A stretch of 64,000 nucleotides of DNA from Manis javanica. Taxonomy: Eukaryota > Chordata > Mammalia > Pholidota > Manidae. Made by a program: the position numbers and the translations under genes. Positions 37,890-50,079 of the stretch are shown one piece after another (positions within the stretch are counted from its first letter, which is position 1; each line of letters starts with the position of its first letter). The DNA lies in NCBI RefSeq assembly GCF_040802235.1, contig NC_133157.1, forward strand, positions 29,963,501 to 30,027,500, in the 5' to 3' direction. The notes beneath the pieces are model-generated. The model made no database searches. It had not been told where the DNA came from and saw nothing but the letters and a program-made list of their open reading frames with translations.

Positions 37890-39295
37890 GGGGGCGGAGC
37901 CAGGATGGCGGCGTGAGTAGAGCAGTGGAAATCTCCTCCCAAAAACACATAGAGCTATGAAAATACAACAAAGAAAAATCTTCCTAAAATAGAGACCACA
38001 GGACACAGGACAACATCCAGACCACATCCAAACCTGCAAGAACCCAGCGCCTTGCGAAGGGGGTAAGATACAAGCCCCGGCCCGGCGAGACCCGAGTGCC
38101 CCTCCCCCCGGCTCAGGGCGGGTGGAAAGAAACCGGAGCGGTTTTTTTTTTTTGGCGAGCGCTTTTTGGAAGCCTTAAAGGGACGGGCCCCCGTTGCTAG
38201 GGAGGCAGGGTGGCGGGACCAGTGAGCAGCTGCCTGGGACCGGCGGCTGAGGACAAAGAATATCCCGCGTTTCTCCCTGCGGGACCGACGGGCGGGTGCC
38301 TGAGACCGGTGCCTGAGGACGGAGGAAATCGCGCGTTTTTCCCCTTTTCTTTTTCTCTTTTTGGCGAGCGCTTTTTGGAAGCCTTAAAGGGACAGGGACC
38401 CCAGTGCTAGGGAGGCAGGGTGGCGGGACTGGTGAGCGGGTGCCTGGGACCGCCGCCTGAAGACAAAGAATATCTCACATTTTTCCCTGTGGGACCGGTG
38501 GGCGGGTGCCTGAGACCGGCACTTGAGGACAGAGGAAATCGCACGTTTTTCCCCCTTTTTTTTTTCTCTTTTCTGCGAGTGCTTCCTGGAAGCCTAAAAG
38601 GGACAGGGACCCCGGTGCTAGGGAGGCAGGGTGGCGGGACTGGTGAGCGGGTGCCTGGGACCAGTGCATGAGGACAAAGAATATCGAGCGTTCCTTCCCT
38701 GCGGAACCGGTGGGTGGGTGCTTTTTGGAAGCCTTGAAAGGACAGGGACCCTGGTGCTAGGGAGACAGGGCAGCACGACCGGTGAGCGGGTGCCTGGGAC
38801 CAGCACCTGAAGACAAAAAAAAGAAAAAAAAAATCGCTTGTTTTTTCCTTTTTTTTTTTTTTCTTTCTTTCTGTTCCCTCTCTCATTGTTGCTGTTGTTG
38901 TTTTGGTTTGGAGAGTGCTTTTTGGAAGTCTTAAAGGGGCAGGACAGGTCACTTAGACCAGAGGCAGGGAATCTGGGGAATCTCTGGGCACCCAAACCCC
39001 CTGGGCAGCAGGGAGCACAGAGACCCCTTACAGAGATAAATAGCCTCCTGGCCGCTCCCCCTCCAAACGGGGCTCCACCATTTTGGAGGAACAGCCCCAG
39101 CCAGACCAAGCCCACAGCAACAGTGGAGATAAACCCCAAAGCAACTGGGCAGGAAGCAGAAGCCCTGTCAGCACACAGCTGCCCAGCACAAGCAACTAGA
39201 GGTCGCTATTCTCCCAGGAAAAGGCTACAAACCAACAAGAAGGGAAGCTCTTTCAGCGGTCACTTGTACCAGCTCTGCAAACTATCTCTATCACC
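37890..39295 (+). promoter_or_regulatory. L1 5' UTR with tandem monomers
   Basis: A G/C- and CpG-rich leader of about 1.4 kb. Units marked by GCGAGCGCTTTTTGGAAGCC-like sequence recur near 38155, 38364, 38575, 38715 and 38913. The first three are spaced about 210 bp and the later two are shorter. Each carries AGGGACAGGGACCCCGGTGC-like and GTGGCGGGAC-like boxes. Such monomers act as promoters in mouse L1, and a similar role is inferred here. A YY1-like AGGATGGCGGC lies 13 bp from the 5' end (37902-37912), where human L1 also has a YY1 site. Confidence 0.8.
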
Positions 39296-40218
39296 ATGAA
39301 AAGGCAAAACTACAGGCAGACAAAGATCACAGAGACAACACCTGAGAAGGAGACAGACCTAACTAGTCCTCCTGAAAAAGAATTCAAAATAAAAATCATG
39401 AACATGCTGACAGAGATGCAGAGAAAAATGCAAGAGCAATGGGATGAGATGCAGAGAAAAATGCAAGAGCAGTGGGATGAGATGCAGAGAAAAATGCAAG
39501 AGCAGTGGGATGAAGTCCGGAAGGAGATCACAGATGTCAGGAAAGAGATCACAGAAGTGAAACAATCCCTGGAAGGATTTATAAGCAGAATGGATAAGAT
39601 GCAAGAGGCCATTGAAGGAATAGAAGCCAGAGAACAGGAACGTATAGAAGCTGACATAGAGAGAGATAAAAGGATCTCCAGGAATGAAACAACACTAAGA
39701 GAAATATGTGACCAATACAAAAGGAATAACATTCGTATTATAGGGATACCAGAAGAGGAAGAAAGAGGAAAAGGGATAGAAAGTGTCTTTGAAGAAAAAA
39801 TTGCTGAAAACTTCCCCAAACTGGGGGAGGAAATAATCGAACAGACCATGGAAGTACACAGAACCCCCAACAGAAAGGATCCAAGGAGGACAACACCAAG
39901 ACACATAGTAATTAAAATGGCAAGGATCAAGGACAAGGAAAGAGTTTTAAAGGCAGCTAGAGAGAAAAAGGTCACCTATAAAGGAAAACAAATCAGGCTA
40001 ACATCAGACTTCTCAACAGAAACCCTACAGGCCAGAAGAGAATGGCATGATATACTTAATGCAATGAAACAGAAAGCCTTGAACCAAGGATACTGTATCC
40101 AGCACGACTATCATTTAAATATGATGGTGGGATTAAACAATTCCCAGACAAGCAAAAGCTGAGGGAATTTGTTTCCCACAAACCACCTCTACAGGGCATC
40201 CTACAGGGACTGCTCTAG
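39296..40218 (+). pseudogene. L1 ORF1 (RNA-binding chaperone) with a C-terminal frameshift
   Basis: L1 ORF1p is a trimeric RNA-binding protein that coats L1 RNA. The ATG is in a good context (TCACCATGA). An N-terminal polar region is followed by a coiled coil with an 11-residue unit MQRKMQEQWDE repeated three times (residues 41-73), a KEITDVRKEITEVKQSLEGF stretch, an RRM-like centre starting near NNIRIIGIPEEEE (about residue 144) and a basic C-terminal domain (RRTTPRHIVIKMARIKDKER). One base appears to be missing near 40077-40080. The frame then reads 29 aberrant codons to a stop at 40162, while the expected C-terminal sequence goes on in another frame to a stop at 40218. The nucleic-acid-binding C-terminus is therefore altered. 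Confidence 0.85.
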
Positions 40219-40413
40219 ATGGGAGCACCCCTAAAAAGAGCACAGAACAAAACACACAACATATGAAGAATGGAGGAGGAGGAATAAGAAGGGAGAGAAG
40301 AAAAGAATCTCCAGACAGTGTATATAACAGCTCAATAAGCGAGCTAAGTTAGGCAGGAAGATACTAAAGAAGCTAACCTTGAACCTTTGGTAACCACGAA
40401 TCTAAAGCCTGAA

Positions 40414-43400
40414 ATGGCAATAAGTACATATCTCTCAATAGTCACCCTAAATGTAACTGGACTTAATGCACCAATTAAAAGACATAAAGTAATAGAATGG
40501 ATAAAAAAGCAAGACCCATCTATATGCTGCTTACAAGAAACTCACCTTAAACCCAAAGATAAGCATAGACTAAAAGTCAAGGGATGGAAAAACATATTTC
40601 AGGCAAACAACAGTGAGAAGAAAGCTGGGGTTGCAGTACTAATATCAGACAAAATAGACTTCAAAACAAAGAAAGTAACAAGAGATAAAGAAGGCCACTA
40701 CATAATGATAAAGGGCTCAGTCCAACAAGAGGATATAACCATTCTAAATATATATGCACCCAATACAGCAGCACCAGCATATGTGAAGCAAATACTAACA
40801 GAACTAAAGAGGGAAATAGACTGCAATGCATTCATTGTAGGAGACTTCAACACACCACTCACCCCAAAGGATAGATCCACCGGGCAGAAAATAAGTAAAG
40901 ACACACAGGCACTGAACAACACACTAGAACAGATGGACCTAATAGACATCTATAGAACTCTACATCCAAAAGCAACAGGATATACATTCTTCTCAAGTGC
41001 ACATGCAACATTCTCCAGAATAGACCACATACTAGCTCACAAAAAGAGCCTCAGTAAATTCCAAAATATTGAAATTCTACCAACCAATTTTTCAGACCAC
41101 AAAGGTATGAAAGTACAAATAAATTCTACAAAGAAAACAAAAAGGCTCACAAACACATGGAGGCTTAACAACATGCTACTAAATAATCAATGGATCAATG
41201 AACAAATCAAAATAGAGATCAAGGAATATATAGAAACAAATGACAACAACAACACTAAGCCCCAACTTCTGTGGGATGCAGCGAAAGCAGTCTTAAGAGG
41301 AAAGTATATAGCAATCCAGGCACACTTGAAGAAGGAAGAACAATCCCAAATGAATAGTCTAACATCACAATTATTAAAACTGGAAAAAGAAGAACAAAGG
41401 AGGCCTAAAGTCAGCAGAAGGAGGGACATAATAAAGATCAGAGAAGAAATAAACAAAATTGAGAAGAATAAAACAATAACAAAAATCAACGAAACCAAGA
41501 GCTGGTTCTTTGAGAAAATAAACAAAATAGATAAGCCTCTAGCCAAACTTATTAAGAGAAAAAAAGAATCAACACAAATCAACATAATCAGAAATGAGAA
41601 TGGAAGAATCACGACAGACTCCACAGAAATACAAAGAATTATTAAAGACTATGAAAACCTATATGCCAACAAGCTGGAAAACCTAGAAGAAATGGACAAC
41701 TTCCTAGAAAAATACAACCTCCCAAGACTGACCAAGGAAGAAACACAAAAGTTAAACAAACCAATTACAAGCAAAGAAATTGAAACGGTAATCAAAAAAC
41801 TACCCAAGAACAAAACCCCGGGGCCGGACGGATTTACCTCGGAATTTTATCAGACACACAGAGAAGACATAATACCCATTCTCCTTAAAGTGTTCCACAA
41901 AATAGAAGAAGAGGGAATACTCCCAAACTCATTCTATGAGGCCAACATCACCCTAATACCAAAACCAGGTAAAGACCCCACCAAAAAAGAAAACTACAGA
42001 CCAATATCCCTGATGAATGTAGATGAAAAAATACTCAATAAAATATTAGCAAACAGAATTCAACAGTATATCAAAAGGATCATACACCATGACCAAGTGG
42101 GTTTCATCCCAGGGATGCAAGGATGGTACAACATTCGAAAATCCATCAACATCATCCACCACATCAACAAAAAGAAAGACAAAAACCACATGATCATCTC
42201 CATAGATGCTGAAAAAGCATTTGACAAAATTCAACATCCATTCATGATAAAAACTCTCAGCAAAATGGGAATAGAGGGCAAGTACCTCAACATAATAAAG
42301 GCCATATATGATAAACCCACAGCCAGCATTATACTGAACAGCAAGAAGCTGAAAGCATTTCCACTGAGATCGGGAACCAGACAGGGATGCCCACTCTCCC
42401 CACTGTTATTTAACATAGTACTGGAGGTCCTAGCTACGGCAATCAGACAAAACAAAGAAATACAAGGAATCCAGATTGGTAAAGAAGAAGTTAAACTGTC
42501 ACTATTTGCAGATGATATGATACTGTACATAAAAAACCCTAAAGACTCCACTCCAAAACTACTAGAACTGATATGGGAATACAGCAAAGTTGCAGGATAC
42601 AAAATTAACACACAGAAATCTGTAGCTTTCCTATACACTAACAACGAATCAATAGAAAGAGAAATCAGGAAAACAATTCCATTCACCATTGCATCAAAAA
42701 GAATAAAATACCTAGGAATAAACCTAACCAAAGAAGTGAAAGACTTATACTCTGAAAACTACAAGTCACTCTTAAGAGAAATTAAAGGGGACACTAATAA
42801 ATGGAAACTCATCCCATGCTCATGGCTAGGAAGAATTAATATCGTCAAAATGGCCATCCTGCCCAAAGCAATATACAGATTTGATGCAATCCCTCTCAAA
42901 TTACCAGCAACATTCTTCAGTGAATTGGAACAAATAATTCAAAAATTCATATGGAAACACCAAAGACCCCGAATAGCCAAAGCAATCCTGAAAAAGAAGA
43001 ATAAAGTAGGGGGGATCTCACTCCCCAACTTCAAGCTCTACTACAAAGCCATAGTAATCAAGACAATTTGGTACTGGCACAAGAACAGAGCCACAGACCA
43101 GTGGAACAGATTAGAGACCCCAGAAATTAACCCAAACATATACGGTCAATTAATATTTGATAAAGGAGCCATGGACATACAATGGCAAAATGACAGTCTC
43201 TACAACAGATGGTGCTGGCAAAACTGGACAGCTACATGTAGGAGAATGAAACTGGACCATTGTCTAACCCCATATACAAAGGTAAACTCAAAATGGATCA
43301 AAGACCTGAATGTAAGTCATGAAACCATTAAACTCTTGGAAAAAAACATAGGCAAAAACCTCTTAGACATAAACATGAGTGATCTCTTCTTGAGCATATC

Positions 43401-44226
43401 TCCCCAGGCAAGGAAACCAACAGCAAAAATGAGCAAGTGGGACTACATTAAGCTGAAAAGCTTCTGTACAGCGAAAGACACCATCAATAGAACAAAAAGG
43501 AACCCTACAGTATGGGAGAATATATTTGAAAATGACAGATCCGATAAAGGCTTGACGTCCAGAATATATAAAGAGCTCACACGCCTCAACAAACAAAAAA
43601 CAAATAACCCAATTAAAAAATGGGCAGAGGAACTGAACAGACAGTTCTCCAAAAAAGAAATACAGATGGCCAAGAGACACATGAAAAGATGCTCCACATC
43701 GCTAATTATCAGAGAAATGCAAATTAAAACTACAATGAGGTATCACCTCACACCAGTAAGGATAGCTGCCATCCAAAAGACAAACAACAACAAATGTTGG
43801 AGAGGCTGTGGAGAAAGGGGAACCCTCCTACACTGCTGGTGGGAATGTAAATTAGTTCAACCATTGTGGAAAGCAGTATGGAGGTGCATCAAAATGCTCA
43901 AAACAGACCTACCATTTGACCCAGGAATTCCACTCCTAGGAATTTACCCTAAGAACGCAGCAATCAAGTTTGAGAAAGACAGATGCACTCCTATGTTTAT
44001 CGCAGCACTATTTACAGTAGCCAAGAATTGGAAGCAACCTAAATGTCCATCGGTAGATGAATGGATAAAGAAGATGTGGTACATATACACAATGGAATAC
44101 TACTCAGCCATAAGAAGTGGAAAAATCCAACCATTTGCAGCAACATGGATGGAGCTGGAGAGTATTATGCTCAGTGAAATAAGCCAAGCGGAGAAAGAGA
44201 AATACCAAATGATTTCACTCATCTGA
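40414..44226 (+). CDS. L1 ORF2: endonuclease/reverse transcriptase, uninterrupted
   Basis: The protein nicks target DNA and reverse-transcribes L1 RNA there. From the first ATG (40414) it is 1270 residues; the L1 norm is about 1275. The endonuclease domain has its catalytic set: Asn in TLNVTGLN, Glu in QETHL (residue 42), Asp in VGDFN (144) and His in FSDHKG (229). The reverse transcriptase has [22 protein letters not shown] (Asp 700-701) and the [14 protein letters not shown] box. The Cys-rich end is at about 1128 ([18 protein letters not shown]). No stop or frameshift interrupts it. It is encoded on the strand opposite to TMEFF1. Open frames on the complementary strand are shadows. Confidence 0.95.
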   Translation: MAISTYLSIVTLNVTGLNAPIKRHKVIEWIKKQDPSICCLQETHLKPKDKHRLKVKGWKNIFQANNSEKKAGVAVLISDKIDFKTKKVTRDKEGHYIMIKGSVQQEDITILNIYAPNTAAPAYVKQILTELKREIDCNAFIVGDFNTPLTPKDRSTGQKISKDTQALNNTLEQMDLIDIYRTLHPKATGYTFFSSAHATFSRIDHILAHKKSLSKFQNIEILPTNFSDHKGMKVQINSTKKTKRLTNTWRLNNMLLNNQWINEQIKIEIKEYIETNDNNNTKPQLLWDAAKAVLRGKYIAIQAHLKKEEQSQMNSLTSQLLKLEKEEQRRPKVSRRRDIIKIREEINKIEKNKTITKINETKSWFFEKINKIDKPLAKLIKRKKESTQINIIRNENGRITTDSTEIQRIIKDYENLYANKLENLEEMDNFLEKYNLPRLTKEETQKLNKPITSKEIETVIKKLPKNKTPGPDGFTSEFYQTHREDIIPILLKVFHKIEEEGILPNSFYEANITLIPKPGKDPTKKENYRPISLMNVDEKILNKILANRIQQYIKRIIHHDQVGFIPGMQGWYNIRKSINIIHHINKKKDKNHMIISIDAEKAFDKIQHPFMIKTLSKMGIEGKYLNIIKAIYDKPTASIILNSKKLKAFPLRSGTRQGCPLSPLLFNIVLEVLATAIRQNKEIQGIQIGKEEVKLSLFADDMILYIKNPKDSTPKLLELIWEYSKVAGYKINTQKSVAFLYTNNESIEREIRKTIPFTIASKRIKYLGINLTKEVKDLYSENYKSLLREIKGDTNKWKLIPCSWLGRINIVKMAILPKAIYRFDAIPLKLPATFFSELEQIIQKFIWKHQRPRIAKAILKKKNKVGGISLPNFKLYYKAIVIKTIWYWHKNRATDQWNRLETPEINPNIYGQLIFDKGAMDIQWQNDSLYNRWCWQNWTATCRRMKLDHCLTPYTKVNSKWIKDLNVSHETIKLLEKNIGKNLLDINMSDLFLSISPQARKPTAKMSKWDYIKLKSFCTAKDTINRTKRNPTVWENIFENDRSDKGLTSRIYKELTRLNKQKTNNPIKKWAEELNRQFSKKEIQMAKRHMKRCSTSLIIREMQIKTTMRYHLTPVRIAAIQKTNNNKCWRGCGERGTLLHCWWECKLVQPLWKAVWRCIKMLKTDLPFDPGIPLLGIYPKNAAIKFEKDRCTPMFIAALFTVAKNWKQPKCPSVDEWIKKMWYIYTMEYYSAIRSGKIQPFAATWMELESIMLSEISQAEKEKYQMISLI

Positions 44227-44999
44227 GGAGTATAGGAACAAAGGAAAAACTGAAGGAACAAAACAGCAGCAGAATTACAGAACCCAAAAATGGACTATCA
44301 GGTACCAAAGGGAAAGGAACTGGGGAGGATGGGTAGGCAGGGAGGGATAAGGGGGGGAAGAAGAAGGGGGGTATTAAGATTAGCATGCATGGGGGGAGGG
44401 AGAAAGGGGAGGGTGGGCTGCACAACACAGAGAGGACAAGTAGTGACTCTACAATATTTTGCTAAGCTGAGGGACAGTAACCGTAATGTGGTTGTTAGGG
44501 GGGACCTGATATAGGGGAGAGCATAGTAAACATAGTATTCTTCATGTATGTGTAGATTAAAAATTAAAAAAAAAAAAAAGAAAGAAAGAAAGAAAAGGGG
44601 GATTACTCCTTAACAGGATAAAACTATTGGTAAATCAAAGATCAACGCATGCTTTAAATATCCTTAATGTTGATCACTTAAAGGGTGTCAGATGATCAGC
44701 TATGGAGGTACTCTTTTCTGATAATATTCCGTTCTCTTAATTAAAAAAAAAAAAAAAAAAAGCAGTTACTGTGTGCTGACCTCCAATGAGTTCTGCACAG
44801 TGGTATAGAGGGCATGTCAAAGTGTGGGCAAAGGGTCTGTTTGTTTCTATGCAGAAGATCAAGGCCTAGCTTGGATACCCAGAAAATGAACTAAGATACG
44901 ATATGAGGAGGAGCTTCCGGCATCAGCACTCTCTGGAGGACTTGTGCCGGGGGATGATCATCAAAAAGCCTCCACAGGGATCCGGGTGAGGCTGCGGTT

Positions 45000-45441
45000 G
45001 TGGCTGCGTCCAGCCCACCGTCTCCTGGACTTGCCATAGGAATGAGGAGGGAGATGTCTAGGCTGGCATGTGCATACAGTGAGACAACCAATTTGACCGG
45101 ATCTGTACTGTTGGAACTCAACCAGGAGTTGGGAGGGGTGCAAGTTGTAGCACTCCAAAATCTCATGACTATAGACTATCTATGGTTAAAAGAACATATG
45201 GGATGTGAACAGTTCCCAGAAATGGGCTGCTTTAATTTGTCTGATGGTTCAAGTACAGTTGGACAATATCCATCATATCATAGATAAATTTTCACAAATG
45301 CCTAGGGTGCCTAAATGGTTTTCTTGGCTTCACTGGAGATGGATGGTAATTATAGATTTGCTTTGTTTATGTCACCGTATTCCTATTATGTTAATATGTG
45401 TGTGCAAATTAGTTAGTAGTTTAAAACCTATACATACTTAA
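45000..45441 (+). pseudogene. ERV env transmembrane relic in copy B, frameshifted
   Basis: The same region as in copy A, but a short deletion where A has TTTCTCTCAGACT splits the frame into two overlapping pieces (45000-45287 and 45205-45441). The Cys pair and hydrophobic end are still recognisable across the two frames. Confidence 0.7.
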
Positions 45442-46077
45442 GGTACTCTATAAGAAGATATGTCAAAGAAATAATCAATCCTCCCATGTTTCCTTCATAT
45501 GCTACATCTATAGCTTTTCTTCTTCCTTCCTAATTACAACCCTTAAATGGAATTCGTGCCTCATATCGAATTTACCGAGTATCATAATTCCTCTAGGGGT
45601 AAAGATACCTCGAGACAAGTGCTGGGCATAGAAGCCACAAGGCATAAATCTGCAAAGAAGTAAAAAGCTAACCTTTGCAAACAATATGGCTTCTCTCTCA
45701 CTTACCAACTTTACATTTCCCTGTATGGCCCCGGAAGATGACTGGTTAGCCAGAGACGGGTAAGATTCCTCAAGGGAGGAACAACCTAAGACAGGCACAG
45801 TCGCAGGGGGGCCATCAGGTGAGAATTTGGGGATCAACAGAGGTGAGGCTCAGAACCTCACCCCCCCTGCTTTGAGAGAAATCTTCTGCATCCGTGGATG
45901 TCTTGCTGCCCTTGTCTAGCCTGGATTAATACTCAGTCCATAGGCACACACCTGATCATCTGATCATCTACATTTGCCTTCTTACAGCACTAAACTATGT
46001 TTTCTACCTTTATCTTGCATCTACCTACCACTTCAGCATTTTATTAAAAATAAAAATAATAATAATAATAGGAGAAA

Positions 46078-46400
46078 TGTGGGATCAACATATAAATCAA
46101 GTACAAAAATCAAACGAATATTCATATTTGACCTGATTGTTTATAGGTCATATTGCATGATCAAAACCGAAAGTTTCAGTGATGAATGCCCTTGTACTGT
46201 TCACCATGTAAGAATTTATTCACTATCTAAGAATTCGTTCACCATGTAAGAACTTGTTCGTTATGCTTCAGAAGATTGGAGACTGACGAGAATTAGGCTT
46301 GAGATGGATTAATGATTGTACATTGAGCGTTGACCCCCCTATACTGAATTTTATTGTTGTTAACAACCATTTGATCAATAAATATGAGAGATACCCTCTC
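46078..46400 (+). repeat. ERV LTR (U3-R) in copy B
   Basis: It starts TGTGGGATCA after the purine stretch GGAGAAA and ends ATACCCTCTC before the tail. The 18-20-bp triple repeat and AATAAA are present as in copy A. Confidence 0.65.
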
Positions 46401-46413
46401 AAAAAAAAAAAAA

Positions 46414-48150
46414 AAAATAGCCATCCTGCCCAAAGCAATATTCAGATTTGATGTAATCCCTATCAAATTAACAACAGCATTCTTCAACGAACTGGAATAA
46501 ATAGTTCAAAAATTCATATGGAACCACCAAAGACCCTGAACAGCCAAAGCAATCAGGAGAAGGCAGAATAAAGTGGGGGGGGGAAATCTCGCTCCCCAAC
46601 TTCGAGCTCTACTACAAAGCCATAGTAATCAAGACAATTTGGTACTGGCACAAGAACAGAGAGCCACAGACCACTGGAACAGAATAGAGACTCCAAACAT
46701 TAATCCAAATATATATAGTCAATTAATATACGATAAAGGAGCCATGTACATACATGTACATACAATGGGGAAATGACAGTCTCTTCAACAGATGGTGCTG
46801 GCAAAACTGGACAGCTACATGTAAGAGAATGAAACTGGATCACTGTCTAACCCCATACACAAAAGTAAATTTGAAATGGACCAAAGACCTGAATGTAAGT
46901 CATGAAACCATAAAACTCTTAGAAAAAAACATAGGCAAAAATCTCATGGACATAAACATGAGTGACCTCTTCTTGAACATATCTCCCCAGGCAAGGGAAA
47001 CAAAAGCAAAAATGAACAGGTGGGACTATATCAAGCTGAAAAGCTTCTGTACAGCAAAGGACACCATCAATAGAACTAAAAGGTATCCTACAGTATGGGA
47101 GAATATATTCATAAATGACAGATCTGATAAAGGGCTGACATCCAAAATATACAAAGAGCTCACACACCTCAAGAAATGAAAAACAAATAATCCAATTAAA
47201 AAATGGGCAGAGGAGTTGAACAGACAGTTTTCCAAAGAAGAAAATCAGATGGCCAACAGATACATGAAAAGATGCTCCACATCGCTTGTCATCAGAGAAA
47301 TGCAAATTAAAACCACAATGAGATATCACCTCACACCAGTAAGGATCGCCACCATCCAAAAGACAAATGTTGGAGAGGTTGTGGAGAAAGGGGAACCCTC
47401 CTACTCTGTTGGTGGGAATGTAAATTAGTTCAACCATTGTGGAAAGCAGTATGGAGGTTCCTCAAAATGCTTAAAATAGAAATACCATTTGACCCAGGAA
47501 TTCCACTCCTAGGAATTTACCCTAAGAATGCAGCAGTCCAGTTTGAAAAAGACCGATGCACCCCTATATTTATCGCAGCACTATTTACAATAGCCAAGAA
47601 ATGGAAGCAACCTAAGTGCCCATCAGTAGATGAATAGATAAAGAAGATGTGGTACATATACACAATGGAATATTATTCAGCCATAAGAAGAAAACAAATC
47701 CTACCATTTGCAACAACATGGATGGAGCTAGAGGGTATTATGCTCAGTGAAATAAGCCAGGCAGAGAAAGACAAGTACCAAATGATTTCACTCATACGTG
47801 GAGTATAAGAGCAAAGAAAAACTGAAGGAACAAAACAGCTTGCAGAATCACAGAACCCACAAATGGACTAACAGTTACCAAAGGAAAAGGGACTGGGGAG
47901 GATAGGTGGGAAGGGAGGGTTAAGGGCTGGAAAAATAAAGGGGGCATTACAATTAGCATGTATAAGGTTGGGGGAGGCATAGGGTGCACTCTACAACACA
48001 GAGAAGACAAGTAGTGATTTTACAGCATCTTACTATGCTGACGGACAGTGACTGTGAAGGGGTATGTGGGGGGGGGACTTGGTGAAGGGGGAAGCCTAGT
48101 AAACATAATGTTCTTCATGTAATTGTAGATTAATGATACCAAAATTTTTT
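46414..48150 (+). mobile_element. L1 copy D, right part (ORF2 3' region, 3' UTR, tail)
   Basis: It continues D from CCAAAGCAATATTCAGATTT through the reverse-transcriptase C-terminal region and the Cys-rich region to the 3' UTR (TGGACTAACAGTTACCAAAG to GTAGATTAATGATACC). Stops and frameshifts break the frame (for example near 46580, 47177 and 47635). Its 3' UTR differs from B and C (ATGTATAAGGTTGGGGGAGG), so it belongs to another, older subfamily and carries no ERV tail. Confidence 0.88.
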
Positions 48151-48714
48151 TTAAAAAGTTAATTAGGTATGAGCATGTAAGATTAAGGGGCAGGGGTGCT
48201 AGGATAATCAGGTGACCATTAGGAGTTTATTATGTAATTCAAATAGATATTAAAAATACAGAAAAAATAAATATGGCTTGAATATGCTTTGGAAAGAAAA
48301 TCAGAATCTCAGATCTGAAAGAGTACTTGGAGGCCATCTGGTGTAATGAAGGAATCCCTTTAGTTGTAACCCCAAGATCCTGTTTCTACTTAATAAAACA
48401 CTGCCAAAAAACAAAGAATTCAACATAATACAGTTAATTCCAGTATTACCAAGTTTTCCTTATGTTGAATGAACTATCTAATTCTGTGTAATTTCCCCAT
48501 ATCTATTCATCCCCTAACCCACTGCCCACAAAGTTTTCTTCTTTAGGTCAAGCTTCTCCAGTCCTATCCTTTAGATAGTTCACAACAACCATCTTTAAGA
48601 CTTGTGCCCAGCACAAACCCTCATACATTCAAGCATTTAGTAGAAAAGAACTGTCCTCTTTATTGAAGATGATCTTAATACAGAATTATGTAAAATGACT
48701 CGACTCTAAAAAAG

Positions 48715-49450
48715 TTATACACATGGTCATAAGCATATGAAAAGATATTCAACAGACTACTACCCAAAAACCAGAAAGTAACAAGTTTTGGCAAGGACAT
48801 ACAGAAATTGGAACCCTTGTGCACAGTTGCTGAGAATGTATAATGGTATAGCCACTATGGACAACAGTACAGTGGTTCCTCAAAACATTAAAAACACAAT
48901 TACCATATGACTCAGCAATTTCACTTCTGAGGTGTTTATCCAAAGGAACTTAAAGCAGGGTCTTGAAGAGATAGCTATATACCCATATTCACAGCAGCAG
49001 TATTCACAATAGCTGAAATGTGCAAACAACCTAAGCATCCACCCATAGGGTAAACACAATGTGTTATACACATACAGTGGAGTATTATTCAGCCTTAAAA
49101 AGGAAATTTTGATGCATGCTACAACATGGATGAACCCTGAGGACACGATGTTAATTGAAATACACCAATCAAGAAAGAGAAATACTATATGATCCCACTT
49201 ATATGGGTACTTCATCAGAATCATAGAAACAACACAGCCAGGGCTGAGGGGAGGGGCAAGTGGAGGGTTGCTTAGCGGATATGGTTCCATTATACAAGAT
49301 GCAAAGAGTTCTGGAAATGGATGGTGGTGATAGCTGCACAACACCATGAATGTACTTAATACCACTGAGCTGTACTCTTAAAAATGGTTAAGACGGTAAA
49401 TTTTGTTATATATATTTCACCTCAATTTTTAAAAATTGGAAAAAAAATTA
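48715..49450 (+). mobile_element. Old L1 copy J (ORF2 end and 3' UTR)
   Basis: Diverged L1 sequence with ACCATATGACTCAGCAATTT, GTGGAGTATTATTCAGCCTT and CTGGAAATGGATGGTGGTGA, ending AAAATGGTTAAGACGGTAAA. It is an older family than B and C and is riddled with stops. Confidence 0.8.
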
Positions 49451-49779
49451 CTCTAAATGTCAGCCTAAATAAGAGTTTCAATGGAGAGAATACAGTCAAG
49501 CTGACTTCAAATGTAGACATCCAGTCATCCAAAAGTATTTATTAAATACCTATTATGTTCCAGGCACTGGCAATACAAATAAAAGTAAGTACAAAGACTC
49601 ACTAGGTAACTGAATATATGGAACTAGTGCTTAGAGAAAGATTAAAGCTAGAAAACAAACGTTCACAAATGTGATAGCTGAGAGAAGATTAAATTTCTGA
49701 AGGAAATTAAGAAAGCAAGCAAGGGGGAAGAATAGAATTCTGAAATGGCTGTGATATAAGGTTAAACAGCATCAGGGCA

Positions 49780-49940
49780 CATGGGCAGAAAGTCTGAATT
49801 CTGGTCCTTGCTCTGCCATCCTACAATGAGCCACAAACTCTCAAAGTTCCAGCTTCATCTGCAAAATGGGGATAACATGGTTGTGATGAGGATTAAAACA
49901 AGTAAGTGAAAGCATCTAGCACATAAGAGGGTACTTGATT
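49780..49940 (+). repeat. MIR SINE relic
   Basis: CTGGTCCTTGCTCTGCCATC, CATCTGCAAAATGGGGATAA and GATGAGGATTAAAACAAGT are typical of MIR. Confidence 0.6.
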
Positions 49941-50079
49941 AGTAGCTGCTGACTGGATAAGTATCTTACTGGTGTCACTCAAGACCTAGGTTAAACCTGC
50001 CGTAGACAGGCCAACTTACCAATGGTGAGCAAATCCAGGCTACCAACAATGAAACTAGAAAATAAAGGTATTAACAATC

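Larger units (their letters stand above)
37890..46413 (+). mobile_element. Composite element B: full-length L1 plus ERV env-LTR tail
   Basis: An 8.5-kb insertion bounded by 15-bp direct repeats AAAATAGCCATCCTG (37875-37889 and 46414-46428), inside L1 copy D. The order is 5' UTR (37890-39295), ORF1 with a late frameshift (39296-40218), ORF2 (40414-44226), 3' UTR (44227 to about 44565), an A/GAAA tract (to 44595), the 146-bp segment (44596-44742), a second A tract (to 44761), ERV env and LTR (44762-46400), and poly(A). The duplication encloses the ERV tail, so the whole unit was inserted in one event. The near-intact ORF2 and short target repeats without mismatch indicate a recent insertion. 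Confidence 0.95.

Noticed and set aside
38407..39139. Antisense L1 5' UTR frames as an ORF0 gene
   Set aside because: They follow the repeated monomers and lack splice or start-context support; kept only as a question under findings.
39310..39975. 221-codon antisense frame over L1 ORF1
   Set aside because: It mirrors the coiled-coil repeats of ORF1 and has no features of its own.
40387..40413. Earlier ORF2 start at 40387
   Set aside because: The codon there is TTG; the first ATG is at 40414 and gives catalytic residue positions one less than in human L1 ORF2.
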